Source: Nicotiana tabacum
Taxonomy: Eukaryota > Streptophyta > Magnoliopsida > Solanales > Solanaceae
Direction of reading: 5' to 3'
NCBI RefSeq assembly: GCF_000715075.1
Contig: NC_134084.1
Span: forward strand, 4,342,501-4,406,500
Length of the DNA: 64,000 bases
The notes below the pieces were generated by a model. That model saw only the letters and a list, made by a program, of their open reading frames with translations. It searched no databases and had not been told where the DNA came from. The position numbers and the translations under genes are program-made. The first letter of the stretch is position 1; every line of letters begins with the position of its first letter. Of the stretch, positions 1-11,008 are shown in pieces.

Positions 1-1080
1 GAGTGTGTGTGTTTTTCTTATTTGTGTATATATAGGTTTTAAGAGTTGATTTATGGTTTGATAAAGGGGGTAGAGATTGGACTAGTGTATTTTAATTAAA
101 ATTGAGCCAAAATTGGCCGAAACTTTGAACCCATTTCGTCCAAACCCGGTTCACAAGGGAGCTGCCAGGGGAGGGTCCAAACGAAGTAGTTTTGGATCAA
201 AACTACGTCGTTTCATTTAGTAACCTGAAGACTTAATCCCATCCTTCCATTATTCTTGATCCAACGACCTATATCCATTTCCCACTCCAAATATAAGGCT
301 CCAAAAATCAGAAAATAGCCTCATTTACACCCAAACCCTAAACTCCTCTCCTCACTCTTTCCCTTCCTCTCTGCTGCCGCAAGGCATCCACGGCGGCGGC
401 GCCTGCCGGAATTCGCCACTGGCGGCGGAGCCCCTCCAAACACCACCAAAATTTCACCCCCTCTTTGCCTTTTCCTCCTCTCCATGAATCCAAGCCTCAT
501 ATCCTCCGAAACCCAACCAAATCCCACGAATCTAGCCTAAATCAAAACCCTAGCCGCCACTTTTTGACAAATTCGTGGAGATTGAGCCACCCTTTCCACC
601 TAATTTTTACATACATAGATAGAGCTCGGGGGGCTATCATTTATATTGGTTTTCACCCGATCTCCTGCTAAGCTTCCGTCTGACCATCGCTGCCCGCCAC
701 ACCACTGCTCGCCGCTGCCTCGACCACCCAAGACCATCAGTGGCCCTTTATTTTTAGATTATCGCCGACCAAAAACGCTCGTTTCTCTCTAGTACAACGC
801 TAGAACTCATTGGTTTGGGCGTGTGCTAGAAAGAAACGCCCGTTCAAGGTCAGGCAGTCACGACGTCATCCCTGACATTCGTCTCTTTGCTCGATTCGGC
901 ATTAAATCCCTCTGTATGGTAAAACGTCAAATTTCCTTTTCCTATTTTTATCTTTTCTGATTTTTTGTTTTGTTTTAGTGTTAGTTCTAAGGTTTAATTT
1001 CCACTAATGTTTCTGTTATTTATGTGCAATAAGTATTAGTTTTTAATTACATTTTACTTCATGAATGTGAATTTCAGTTC

Positions 1081-1323
1081 TTCGACCTAGCCGGTCGAGT
1101 AGTTTGTTATTGTTTTTAGTTCCGATTTTTGGTTTTTCGACCTAGCCGGTCGACTATTTTGTGTGGATTTGATTAAGCTTGAACTTTCAGTTCTTCGACC
1201 TAGCCGGTCAACTATTTTTGTTTGTCCGTTAGTTCTGATTTTTGGTTCTTCGACTTAATCGGTCGACTACTTTGTTTAGAGTTGTTAAGTCTGGATTTTC
1301 AATTTTTCGACCTAGTCGGTCGA
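1081..1323. repeat. Five-copy ~56-bp array with a TCGACC/GGTCGA hairpin core
   Basis: The motif TTCGACCTAGCCGGTCGA starts at 1081, 1136, 1194, 1249 and 1306, giving spacings of 55-58 bases. Each copy is an inverted repeat (TCGACC, 5-base spacer, GGTCGA). Copies 3 to 5 carry transitions that partly break the arms. Sequence between the cores is T-rich and loosely repeated. The array lies inside the giant LTR. Confidence 0.85.
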
Positions 1324-3490
1324 ATAGCTAAGTCTTTATGTTAATTTCATGAAAAAACCAAAAGATTAGTTCAATTGTTTATATAGTTAGTTCGTGTTTA
1401 CTTTCATTAACTTTCTTCAATGTTGGTCATTGCTTAATACTTTCGAATCACGTATTGGTTAGTCGTTTAATCTGTCATTATATTTTTTTAGTCAATCGGT
1501 TTTGATAATCACTTGTGAAATCCGATTAACTATTTATAATTGGTGAAGCTCATTGATCTTCTGGTTTCACGTTTGATTTTGATGTTTTGCCTTAGTTCGA
1601 AATCCGTTAGTGATCATTAGTTCGTGTTTAGTATCGTTTTTGACTTCATGTTTTAGTCGATTCGATAGTTGTTTCACTATCATTCATATTCTGTGTTGCC
1701 TTTAAGTTGTTAAGTTCTAATTTCATATTTATAATTTCTAGTTTTGTCTATGTTTAAGCTAATTAGTTTAAGGCCTTAACTATATGTTTTATTTGTGTGT
1801 ATTCATTAGGTTCTTTTGTTAGTTTAATGGTTCAAGTCTAGTTATCTAATTTTGCACTCTCTAGTTTGAAGCAATAGTTTAGTTGGATATTGGTTTGTGA
1901 GGGTAATAGAAGGTATTTGAGTGTAGGGCCTTTGTTTGGTTGCTTTTACTGTTCGGGGACTATTTTGGAGTACAATACTCCAAAATTCTGTCCATATCTG
2001 GTGAGAACAATTGTTCATTGGACAAAAATCTGGTTTTGGACAGATTTTTGGTCAACAATCTATCATTTTGGACAGATTTTTGGCCAAACAAATCTGTCCC
2101 AAGGCCCTTGCTCCCCCTGTTAAAAGAGGAGCTTTTTCCTCATTTAAGGGGGAGCTCTGACTCAAAAAAAGAGGACACACTCGAACACACTTAGTCATCA
2201 TCTTTTACACTCAAGGAAGAACACAAAAACAATAGAGAGTTTGAGAGCCTTTTCTTGAGTATCTGGAGAAAAGAATACTTTAAAAAAATACAAAGGTCTT
2301 TAACGCGAGTCTCTAGTCTCTTCTTTCTTTCAAAGTCTGTTTAAGTTTCTGCTGGAATTTCTGGATCGGCTCAGTTTCTTTTGTTGGATACTGCTGCTGC
2401 TGTTTCAAAGTGTGTTGCTGTTGTTTTTGCTCGTGAGTATTCTGCTCCTAGTAGGATTTATCCGGGTTTCGCACTGTTGTCTTTTCTATATTCTGTTGCA
2501 GCATAAGGTAACTTTCAGGCTTTGTAATGCAAATCTTTGAATGGAAATTGTGATGTTTTAAATATGCAACTGTTGGACTGTTTAAGATTGTTTGCTCATG
2601 GTTAGTAAGCATGTAAAAATGTTTTACTTTTCACTTCATAAAGATTGTTAAAGACTTGCATTAGGGAAAAAAGAATGAAACAATAAACTTGTTTAAAAAT
2701 TTGTATAACTCTGTTTCAAATTCAAGGTAGTAATTTATTTTAATCTTAATGCTTTATAGCTTAAAGTGTTGTTTTCCATTTGATAAAAAATGTTTCTCCT
2801 CCAATGTAGAAATTCATGTCAAAAGTTCTGAGCGTGAGAGTTAACCTTTTCCTTTTTACTGTATATGAAAGCTTTTTGTGCAAATTATAAATTCCACTAA
2901 AGGTTGATATAAAATTTGTATAAATACGCGGTAAAAGTCCTAGTGTATTTCTGAATGTTTGTGGGCTTCAAGATGATTTTATTAGTTTTTTTTCTTTCTT
3001 TAGTCTAATTCTCACTTTAAATCTTAAGGAAAATAATATAATCAATCCTAAATGACATAGTTAGTAGTATGTAAAGGGGCCATTGTTGGAATAATATCTC
3101 GGATTCAAGCAAAGTTACAAATTAAAAGATATCGGAATCATCAAACCGATAATTTGGTATGCTCGGCCAACCTTAAAATGACAGCGTTGACAATTTGGTT
3201 GCATGGCTTAAATATTGTCACGTGTACTTACTAAATTCTCAAATAAGGTCTACTGGGGGTGTTTATTTAGTGATATTTCTTCCAATCATGTTAAAATAAA
3301 ATATATTGTCTCTCAAGTTAAAGATAAAGATGGTAAAAGAAAAAAGTAAAAAATGATATAGGAGAACTAGTATGAGCAATGTTAATAAAATCAGTTATTT
3401 CCCTTAAATTAAAGTGACCTGGTTACTTAATCACCTTAACAATTAATTTAAGGGCTAAAGCAACTAATAGGCGCGTTAACTTTTTCATTC

Positions 3491-3805
3491 ACGAATTGGC
3501 TTGCGTAGCGTGATATTTAACATTCAATAATTTAATAATCTCATACCATACCTATTAGTTTTAGTTAAATTTTAATTTAGTTAATCCTTTACTAAAAATA
3601 GCGGATTCGCTTGCGTAGCGCTGTAGAGACATTTAGTAAATTTCCAAAAGCTAATTTTTCCTCAAAAGTACAATTGTAGTGATTTTTTTTTCAAAAGTAA
3701 TAACGTGCTAATAATTTTTTATCATGACTGCGGATTCGCTTGTGTAGCGCCGATATGACTAAATTAATAAAATTCATCTCGATCACACATTCGCTTGCGT
3801 AGTGT
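3491..3805. repeat. Four dispersed copies of a TTCGCTTGCGTAGCG motif in the LTR
   Basis: Copies of the GC-rich core 'ggattcgcttgcgtagcg' lie at about 3491, 3601, 3730 and 3786 in otherwise AT-rich DNA. They occupy the same relative position near the LTR 3' end as the 'aatcgctttaggcgcg' motif in the repeats at 60696-61320. The core has small inverted symmetry (CGCT/AGCG). Confidence 0.7.
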
Positions 3806-4239
3806 GGTTATGACATCTTATTATTCAAAATTTTCTTTAATTTACCTAATAATCTGGATATAAAAGCGGCAAGGTAAAAATATATAAAGCATATAAATAT
3901 CAATTTATCCAAAATTAATTCAAGCCAAGATGTAAATCAATAAAGCGACCGTGCTAGAACCACGGGACTCGGGGAATGCCTTGCACCTTCTCCTCGGTCA
4001 ACAGAATTTCTTACTCGAACTTTGTTTTCGCGGACCGATAAAAATAGAGTCATCTTTCCTTTGACTAGGGATTTAAAAGGTGACTTGGAACACCGAAAAC
4101 CAATTCCAAGTGGCGACTCCGAACAATAAAATAATCCCTATTTCAAAATTGTCACTTTAATTGGAAAAACACTTTAACCCACAATCCTTGACGCATTTAT
4201 ATCTTCTTGCGGGGGTTAAAAAAGGGGTGTGACAGCTGA

Positions 4240-4647
4240 TATCGCAATAACCCGCTCGTATTGTTATATGTTTCAGCTCCGAAACTTAAGACAAACCCTA
4301 ACCCTAACCTGAACTGGAACCTGAACCTGAACATGAACCCAAACCCGAACCCGAGCCCGAGCCTATCAAAAGAATCTTGCTCTAGAGATGCCCTATTTGG
4401 GTTATGTGCCAAGTTGCTAAATGGGACTATGGGAATAGTTATAGGAAATCCCCCAAATAAACCTTGTTGTTCATTATTAGGTGGACCTTTGGATATTGAA
4501 GCTGCACTTTGCCTTTGCACAGCTATGAAAGCAAACATTCTTGGAATTAATATTAACATTCCAATTTCATTGAGCTTTCTTATGAATACTTGTGGGAAAA
4601 ACCTCCCCTCTCGCTTCATCTGTCGTTCCTGTCGTTTTTTTGTTTAA
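4240..4647 (+). pseudogene. Hybrid proline-rich protein (HyPRP / 8-cysteine motif), 5'-truncated by the LTR
   Basis: The frame is open from 4240 to the stop at 4645-4647 and has no ATG before 4333. The readable product has a short hydrophobic end finishing in VSA (end of a signal peptide), then an Asn/Pro-rich linker of NPNP-type repeats, then a complete eight-cysteine domain. Counting from the TTG at 4261, cysteines fall at residues 40, 49, 69, 70, 84, 86, 111 and 121, with the C...C...CC...CLC...C...C spacing and the conserved VIG.PP and ALCLCTA.KAN.LGIN.N.P stretches. HyPRPs of the DC2.15 type are secreted cell-wall proteins related to lipid-transfer proteins; most are 120-200 residues with an N-terminal signal peptide. 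Here the signal peptide start is missing and the giant LTR ends six bases upstream. The C-terminus runs a few residues past the usual last Cys. I read it as a disrupted gene; a chimeric transcript from the LTR is possible but would lack secretion. Confidence 0.85.
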
Positions 4648-4649
4648 TC

Positions 4650-4742
4650 ATCTGGTATTCAAAAGTCAGATAAATGGTAAGGCCAATAAAACTTTACGCA
4701 CCAGAACTTTTTATGTATTATATATAAAATTATAAAACAACA

Positions 4743-4822
<80 letters not shown>

Positions 4823-5574
4823 AAGTTGTGAATTTTATGTTTTCTTTCTTGGATTAATTTGGTTGAAGTTATCCGAATGAAAATTAACATAAGTTTTTGT
4901 ATTTTATTAAATAGTGCCTTTATCTCTGCTTTTAGTTTTTTTTTTCACCTCTACACATATCCTTTCATTTTTCCCTAGATTATAATGAGTTCAATTTTCA
5001 ATTTTTATTCAATTTTTTTAATCAATTATTTCTATTTTTTATATTTGACTTATTCATAAATCAAAGAGCAAAGTTCTATAACGTTGGGCATGTCGAACTA
5101 CACAATTCCTTTTTCCTTTTTTTGAGCATGTCGAACTACACAATTCAAGAATTAAATTACGGAATATATATAACTGATAAAGTAATATTAACAATTTCTA
5201 CAACGTTGACTTAGTAGAAACACATTTTTTTTAAAAATTAGAATTAATAGTCTTACCTAATCTCAGCACCACCTTTATTTATTTCTTATTTTCTCTCACT
5301 TTATTACTACGATTAATTGAGAAGTGAGTACATTAATCAGTTTAAACTTTTTTAATAGCAAGGGTAAAATTAAAAAATACTAATAATTTTATCTTTGTTT
5401 TCCAAAAGCGACAAATATATTCAAACTTCTTTTTCGAGCTAAAATGGCACTTAAAAACTGAGGGAGTACTATTTTAAAAAGGTTCGTGATTTAAAAAAAC
5501 CACAAATTTTCCATAGTTAATTATGAGCTAAAAAAACAACTTAGACAAAGGCAACCATTGCTATACTTAGCATA
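4650..5574. other. AT-rich flank downstream of HyPRP; (TTA)n microsatellite
   Basis: No coding signal is seen. It contains a long (TTA)n run at 4743-4820. There is a short direct duplication of 'gcatgtcgaactacacaatt' at about 5088 and 5125. A GAGGGAGTA end-like motif near 5460 resembles the terminus of Stowaway-type MITEs, but I could not find a matching left end. Confidence 0.6.
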
Positions 5575-6963
5575 GGGAGAAGTACACAAATAGCCATTCT
5601 TAGGGCTACTATTTAGAAATTAGCCATTATTTATTTTGTCCTCAAATTTTGAATATAAATTTTAATTTCAGGACATTTGTGTCCTGAAAAATTGAACTGA
5701 AAAGCTGAAATTCAGAACATATGGCCAATTTCTATATAGCAGCAGTCCTTTAAATTGGCAACCTGGTCTCATTACTCTCTAGCTGAGAGGGCCGGCCCTT
5801 TTCAGTTGCTGAAAGAGCCCATTCCTTTTGGGCTTTAAGTCCAGTTTTATTACTCTGGGTGTTATCACTTTTAGCCCACGCCAGAACTGATTTACATCTG
5901 ATAGCCGAAAAAGTGTATACAACTTGTATAATTTTGGTATATAACATACAGAATGTAAATATATAAAAACAATATACAAATTTTATATATATTTTTGACT
6001 ATTATTTTTACGGCGGCTATACAGTGTCATTTTTCCTTACTCTTACTCTTAATGTTTTGTGTGTAGATAGCCACTTGAGGAGATCCCTATTTAAAGTATA
6101 GCCGAATTTATACCTCGCATTAAAAAAATACGAGTACACCTCTCCTTAAATGCAATTTACACTTCCCCTCTGGCTACACTTTACACTTTACATAATCCAT
6201 TTTTTCTCCCTTTTTCCAATTTCACATGTGAATTGAATCGTTTCAGCTGAATTATATTATTATATAGTACTGCACTACGTTGTTTGTATTTTATTAGTAT
6301 TATTTGTTAAAAGGTTATTAATCTTTTCCAAATATGGGACTTTTTGGGTCCCTACTGTAAGCTTTCTGGGGGGATTCAGATATCAAATTTTAGTCAGAGT
6401 AAATGAATCTTCTCAATTTTTGAAACCTGTATTTGAACTCTAACTAATTCGAATTTGTGCTACGAAAGTCTTAAAGGGAAAAACGTTAAGGGCAAAGAAA
6501 TCTTATCCATCTCGTAACCATTTTTGGTGGTTGTCGGACGAAAAATTTAAGCCTATGAAATGTTGCTTCAACTTGTCTATGCCATCAAATTTTGGAATGA
6601 AAAGACTCGAAATACGAAAGTCAAAACAACTAATATTTGTTTAAAATAGACATTAATTCATTTTAGTTAAAATAATGTTAATCATAATTTTTTATAGTCG
6701 AAATATAGGATACGTGTTTGTAAATATTCTAGTGAAAGAAAGACATATAATTCTTCAAATATTAATAATGCCATATAAAAGAAAAAAAGGTGGAGTATTA
6801 GTTAAGATATTTTCTTTTCTTTAAATCTATTTATAGTGGTTATTAAACCGTTCATTAGTACTTGTGCTTTTCATTAATTTTTGTGTATAATTAATATATA
6901 ATCTATATATACTGGCTAGAAAAGTAAATAATAAATTCTACCGGCTATTTGTGTAAAGACCCC
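5575..6963. mobile_element. Non-autonomous TIR element (about 1.4 kb)
   Basis: The left end (5575-5595) and the reverse complement of the right end (6943-6963) share GGG at the tip and an identical TACACAAATAGCC. Between them lies AT-rich DNA without a coding frame. Flanking target duplications are not evident, so the superfamily is open, and two adjacent smaller elements cannot be excluded. Confidence 0.5.
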
Positions 6964-7311
6964 TTTCTAAATCCTGGGCTTAGAATAAGAGGGTTATTAC
7001 GGATCCAACTTTCGTGAAAATACTAGGCCCATGACTAAATAAGAAAAGAAAGCAATTAAATCTCTGCCTCTATTCCCAAATTCAAATTGGAATTTTTACA
7101 TTCCTATACACTATATGAAACTATTTTACCCTCCCTCCTCAAGTTTTACTATAATTATATTTTATATACCTAATTAGCATTTATGTACATTTTAAGGGAT
7201 TTAATGATAATAACTAGTGTCCTAAAATTACACTAACATATCTTCCACTCCCCCACGTTTTTCTTTCCATATCCCACCCTCCCTCCCTCCCTACGTATCT
7301 TGCACAAGAGA

Positions 7312-7607
7312 GCAGCAATTCCACCATTGGCAACCATTAAAAAGCTTTGAAGCTTTGAATTCGAATTTGGGTCTTCAAAAAATATTGTTTGTTTGGATTG
7401 CATGTTGTTGCAAATAATTGAGAATTCTCTCTACGTCTCTCTCTATCTCTCAATCCCAAATTTCAGTAATGTAAAGCAAAGGAAAAGATAACAGCAATTC
7501 CGCCATTGACATCCATTAAAATGCTTTAAAGCTTTGAATTCAAATTTGGGTTTTTAAAAATCATTATTTGTTTGGATTGGGTGTTGTTGCAAATAATTGG
7601 GAATATA
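7312..7607 (+). repeat. Duplicated ~118-bp block inside the MULE
   Basis: Two copies, about 7312-7430 and 7491-7607, offset by 180 bases. Both contain 'aattc', 'ccattg', 'aaagctttgaa' and 'tgttgttgcaaataattg' blocks in the same order, with scattered substitutions. Confidence 0.75.
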
Positions 7608-7826
7608 GTTTGGAGTTTATATCTCAATTTTGAGGGGTTCTGGTTAAGATTAGACTTGGTTTTGACTGAATTTTTAGATTGAAACTCGACGAAGAAGAAG
7701 AATAAGAATAAGAAGAAGAAGACGACATGACATATGTTATACTGCAGAAATTGTAGAAAAATTGTATTCTGTTGTTTATATATATATATTTTTTATTTAT
7801 TTAACTATTTTATGAAAGTTGAATAA

Positions 7827-8215
7827 CATTGTATAAAAATTATATTTAAGTTGTATGATATTGTAGTTGTATATAATTGAGTAGAAATAATGTATGAAAA
7901 TTGTAGATAAGTTGTATAATATATAATTAGCTGTATGAAATTTGTTTTTACTATATATAAATCAGATACAAAATATACAAAAGACATTGTATAAAATTTG
8001 TATTTAAGTTGTATGTTATTGTAGTTGTATTTAACTAGGTAGAAATAATGTGTGAAAGTTGTAGATAAGTTGTAGATATATTGTACAATATATAATTAGT
8101 TGTATGAAATTTATTTTTACTATGTATAAATTAGATACAAAATATACAAAAGACATATTGTATAAAATTTGTATAAAAATTATATTTAAGTAGTATTATA
8201 TTATAGTTATATATA
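7827..8215 (+). repeat. ~160-bp AT-rich tandem repeat, about 2.3 copies, inside the MULE
   Basis: Units begin near 7832, 7990 and 8160, each with 'gtataaaa', 'tatttaagt', 'attgtagttgtat' and, in the first two, 'gtagaaataatg' and 'gatacaaaatatacaaaaga'. Such subterminal or internal repeats are common in plant DNA transposons. No coding frame is present. Confidence 0.75.
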
Positions 8216-8450
8216 ACATGGAGGTGAGAGAGACTTTGGCAAAGGTGTCTTCGTCGCATGTTATCAGGAATGAAGAATAATACCACTGGTTCCTATAGGG
8301 TTGGCAAACGTTAAAATTCCAGTTTTAGGGATTCCTGCGACTTTCTCACGCCTTTGAACGCAACAGGTGAACCAGTTGCCCATACCCACGAATTTTTAAT
8401 CAAGAAAATTGGCTCTTTTTCCACCATATCTACTCCAGATCTAAAGTAAG
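8216..8450. other. Exon-like unidentified fragment inside the MULE
   Basis: This stretch is more GC-balanced than its surroundings. In one plus frame a roughly 40-residue segment ends at 'ctaaag' followed by a donor-like GTAAG; the minus strand is also open over part of it. I do not recognise either translation, so strand and identity are undecided. It may be a captured host fragment. Confidence 0.35.
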
Positions 8451-9063
8451 AAATATATATTAAAGTTTTATTTTATTAATTAATATTTTGATTGTACCAA
8501 TCTCAAACCAAGTTAAGAAGCTTAGTTTGTCGTATGAGCTTAATATAAATTAAATTTTGGACTAACTAATTAAAGATTTAATTTTTTATGCTACTGCATC
8601 ATTGTTTTATTGTGAATAACCACTCTAACCTGAAAGTGACACCTATCATCATTAACTGTTTGTTTGAAAAAGAGTTAGTGTGCCAAGATAGAGTTTAATT
8701 AATTGCTGATGGGTAACTTGTCCATTTCTTAGTGGATTGCTGCTAAAAAGAGTGGCAAGTATTTGCATTCTATTTGGTATTATATGGAAGTATCTGACTT
8801 TTAATTTGTATTGTAGGAATTCGAGAAAATGAAGGAGAAAGACAGAATGGAGAGAAGAGAGGAGAGAGGAGAAAAAAAAAAGAAAAATGGTGTAACTAAA
8901 TCCCTTAATTGAAGGCACTAATAATGGATCGGGAGCCTCTTAAGGTGTAATGTATATATTTTGTAAACAAAACTTGCATAGGTAGAGTAATTTATTAAAC
9001 ATGAACATTTAGGATAATAAAGTTTCCAATAGTGTATAGGAATGAAAAAATCTCATTCAAATT

Positions 9064-9679
9064 CCACATGCATCCTATTGTCTACGAGTTAAATTAAGTT
9101 CAATTCCTAGATAGTTCAAAAACAATTTACACATTTAGAAACATATAAAGCAATTTTATGTAACTCTGTATAAGCGTTAATTGGTCAACAGGAAATGGGA
9201 ATATAAGGTAACTTGCTAAAATTAGATAAATTATGCTTTTATAATGTAAAACTAAAATCCTGACTCCACGTCTGGGCTATATATATATATATATATATAT
9301 ATAGTCATAAAAGAACAGTAATAGGTAGTAGCATGTATACTAAGTTTGGTAGACTATATATTCGCCCATGTAGGTGAGTAAAGGATTGAAGCGCGGTTAA
9401 AACTTCTAATTTTAATTGCCAACTCGAAAATATATTAGCCAAAAAAAGGGTATATATAGAAACACCGTCACAAGGGATATAGAAGATTGTCACGATATTT
9501 TAATCACAACTTTAATGCACTGATGATGACATTATATTTTTTAATCCAATTCTGTTACTCTCATTAATTCAAACAAAGGGTAAGAGGGCCAGTTTGAAGT
9601 TGATAGATTTTCTTAATTAATTCTACACACTTTTATACATATGGCTAATAATTGAGGAAAATGAAATGACGTAGAAATA
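9064..9679. other. AT-rich spacer with (TA)n run
   Basis: No gene seen. A (TA)n microsatellite occupies 9278-9303. Short frames here have no recognisable domain. Confidence 0.6.
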
Positions 9680-10229
9680 GGTGAAAATAGCACGGTATAG
9701 CCAGTTTTCGGACTGATTATTCAAAAATAGCCAACGTTTATCAAGTCAATAAAAAATAGCCACTATTCTGCTGCAACAGAGACCGGTCCAGCATAATACA
9801 CTGGAGTTCGGTGTACCTGTGTATGAACTCCAGCATATTATGCTGGACCGGTATACTTTGCTGGTTCCAGTATAATATACTGGAGACTGAAGCAACGGTA
9901 CTCCAAACTCCAATATATTATGTTGGACTGGTATACTTGCTGGAACTCCAGTATATTATGCTGGAGTTCTAGTGTATTTATGCTGGAACTCCATCATATT
10001 ATGTTGGAGTTCCAGCATACTTATTCTGGAACTCCAGTATAATATGCTGGAGTTCAAATATACTTATGCTGGAACTCCAACATAATATACTGACGTATTT
10101 TCCGGGTTTTGAACAGTGTTTTCGTTCAGATTTATCTTTACATGAAAAATGACTAAATTTCAATTACTTTTAAAACTGGGCTATTTTTAAACGATTAATT
10201 GTAAATCTGGCTATTTTTGAATTTCTCCC
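9680..10229. mobile_element. MITE, palindrome-array family, copy 1
   Basis: The element starts 'ggtgaaaatagcacgg' and ends with the approximate inverse 'ggctatttttgaatttctcc'. The subterminal text 'ccagttttcggactgat' and 'tttatctttacatgaaaa' recurs in the copy at 10550. The core holds about eight short palindromes of the type CCAGCATATTATGCTGG in alternating orientation. It has no coding capacity. The target duplication was not resolved. Confidence 0.7.
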
Positions 10230-10549
10230 TTGTACCCACAGTGAATTAATGCATACATGCATGTGACGAGAAAAGAAAAAAGCATTGGCAACAAACTAAT
10301 GTAACAGTTATATTGATTAGGGCTAAATAAGTCTCCTAAATCGACGTATAAGAACACTTATTAAAATGTTTTAATTTTTTTTTGTCATTTGATTTGTTAG
10401 ATATAGCCATAATATAGAAAGTTTTATTGGTTTCTTTAGTAATTAAATAAATTTCTAAAAAGATAAAGCTTCGTTAGAGTTGAACGAATTGGGTTATGAC
10501 CCATTAATTAGCTCATCTTGACCCAACTTATTTCAACTAATGTAACTTT
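10230..10549. other. AT-rich spacer between the two MITEs
   Basis: No gene, TIR or repeat recognised. Confidence 0.5.
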
Positions 10550-11008
10550 GTGAAAATAGCACGGACTATCCAGTTTTCGGACTGATAATTGAAAATAGCT
10601 AGCGTTTGCAAAGTCATTGAAAAATAGCCTCTATTTTGCTGCAACACGGAAAGTTCCAGCATAATATACTGGAGATTGGTGCACCTGTGTATAAACTTCC
10701 AGCATATTATGCTAGAACTCCAACACACGAAAAGTTCCAGTATATTATGCTGGAACTCCAACGCACGGAAAGTTCCAGCATAATATACTGGAGATTGCAG
10801 CACCTGTGTTTGAACTTCTAGCATATTATGCTGGAACTCCAATATATTATGCTGGAACTCAAGTATATTATGCTGGAGTATTTTTCAGATTTTGAACAGT
10901 TCGTTCAGATTTATCTTTACATGAAAATGGTTAAATTTCGATTACTTTTGAAACTATGGCTATTTTTCAATTACCACTTGTAAATCTGGCTATTTTTAAA
11001 TTTCACCC
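10550..11008. mobile_element. MITE, palindrome-array family, copy 2
   Basis: Same family and same orientation as the element at 9680. It has matching ends (TGAAAATAGC ... GCTATTTTTAAATTTCACC), matching subterminal blocks, and a core of CCAGCATAATATACTGG-type palindromes. Nine bases on the left (GTAACTTTG) and right (GTATCTTTT) agree at 7 of 9 positions, which hints at a decayed 9-bp target duplication. Confidence 0.7.

Larger units (their letters stand above)
1..4234 (+). mobile_element. 3' portion of a giant LTR (Ty3/gypsy-like), 5' edge outside window
   Basis: The right edge ends TGTGACA at 4228-4234. The last 300 bases (from about 3938) closely parallel the end of the LTR at 57409-61673: both have a block 'gcgaccgtgctagaac', a 'cttctcc' block, an 'aagtggcgactc' block and a final 'ggtgtgaca'. 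A GC-rich patch at 360-760 and an inverted pair at about 196-231 (arms around GTAGTTTTG / CAAAACTAC) also resemble the upstream part of that second LTR. I infer about 400 bases of the 5' end lie outside the window. No gag or pol is present here. It is therefore a solo LTR or the 3' LTR of an element to the left. Overlapping short ORFs in it have no recognisable domain. Confidence 0.75.
7089..9054. mobile_element. Mutator-like element (MULE), non-autonomous, with perfect 9-bp TSD
   Basis: The 9-mer ATTCAAATT occurs exactly at both edges (7080-7088 and 9055-9063). Inside it, the left terminus begins GGAATTTTTACATTCCTATA and the right terminus, read in reverse complement, begins GAGATTTTTTCATTCCTATA. 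Similarity is strong for about 45 bases and continues imperfectly for roughly 150. Nine-base target duplications with long terminal inverted repeats starting with G are the signature of Mutator superfamily elements. No transposase is visible. The interior holds a duplicated ~118-bp block, a ~160-bp tandem repeat and a more GC-balanced 230-base stretch, so a Pack-MULE-like origin is possible. Confidence 0.85.

Noticed and set aside
4197..4619. 140-codon minus-strand ORF
   Set aside because: Shadow of the HyPRP reading frame; Phe/Arg/Gly-rich translation comes from the reverse of the Asn/Pro codons.
10537..10842. 101-codon minus-strand ORF and its plus-strand partner
   Set aside because: Both are translations of the palindrome array in the MITE; repetitive SSIICW-type words without a domain.
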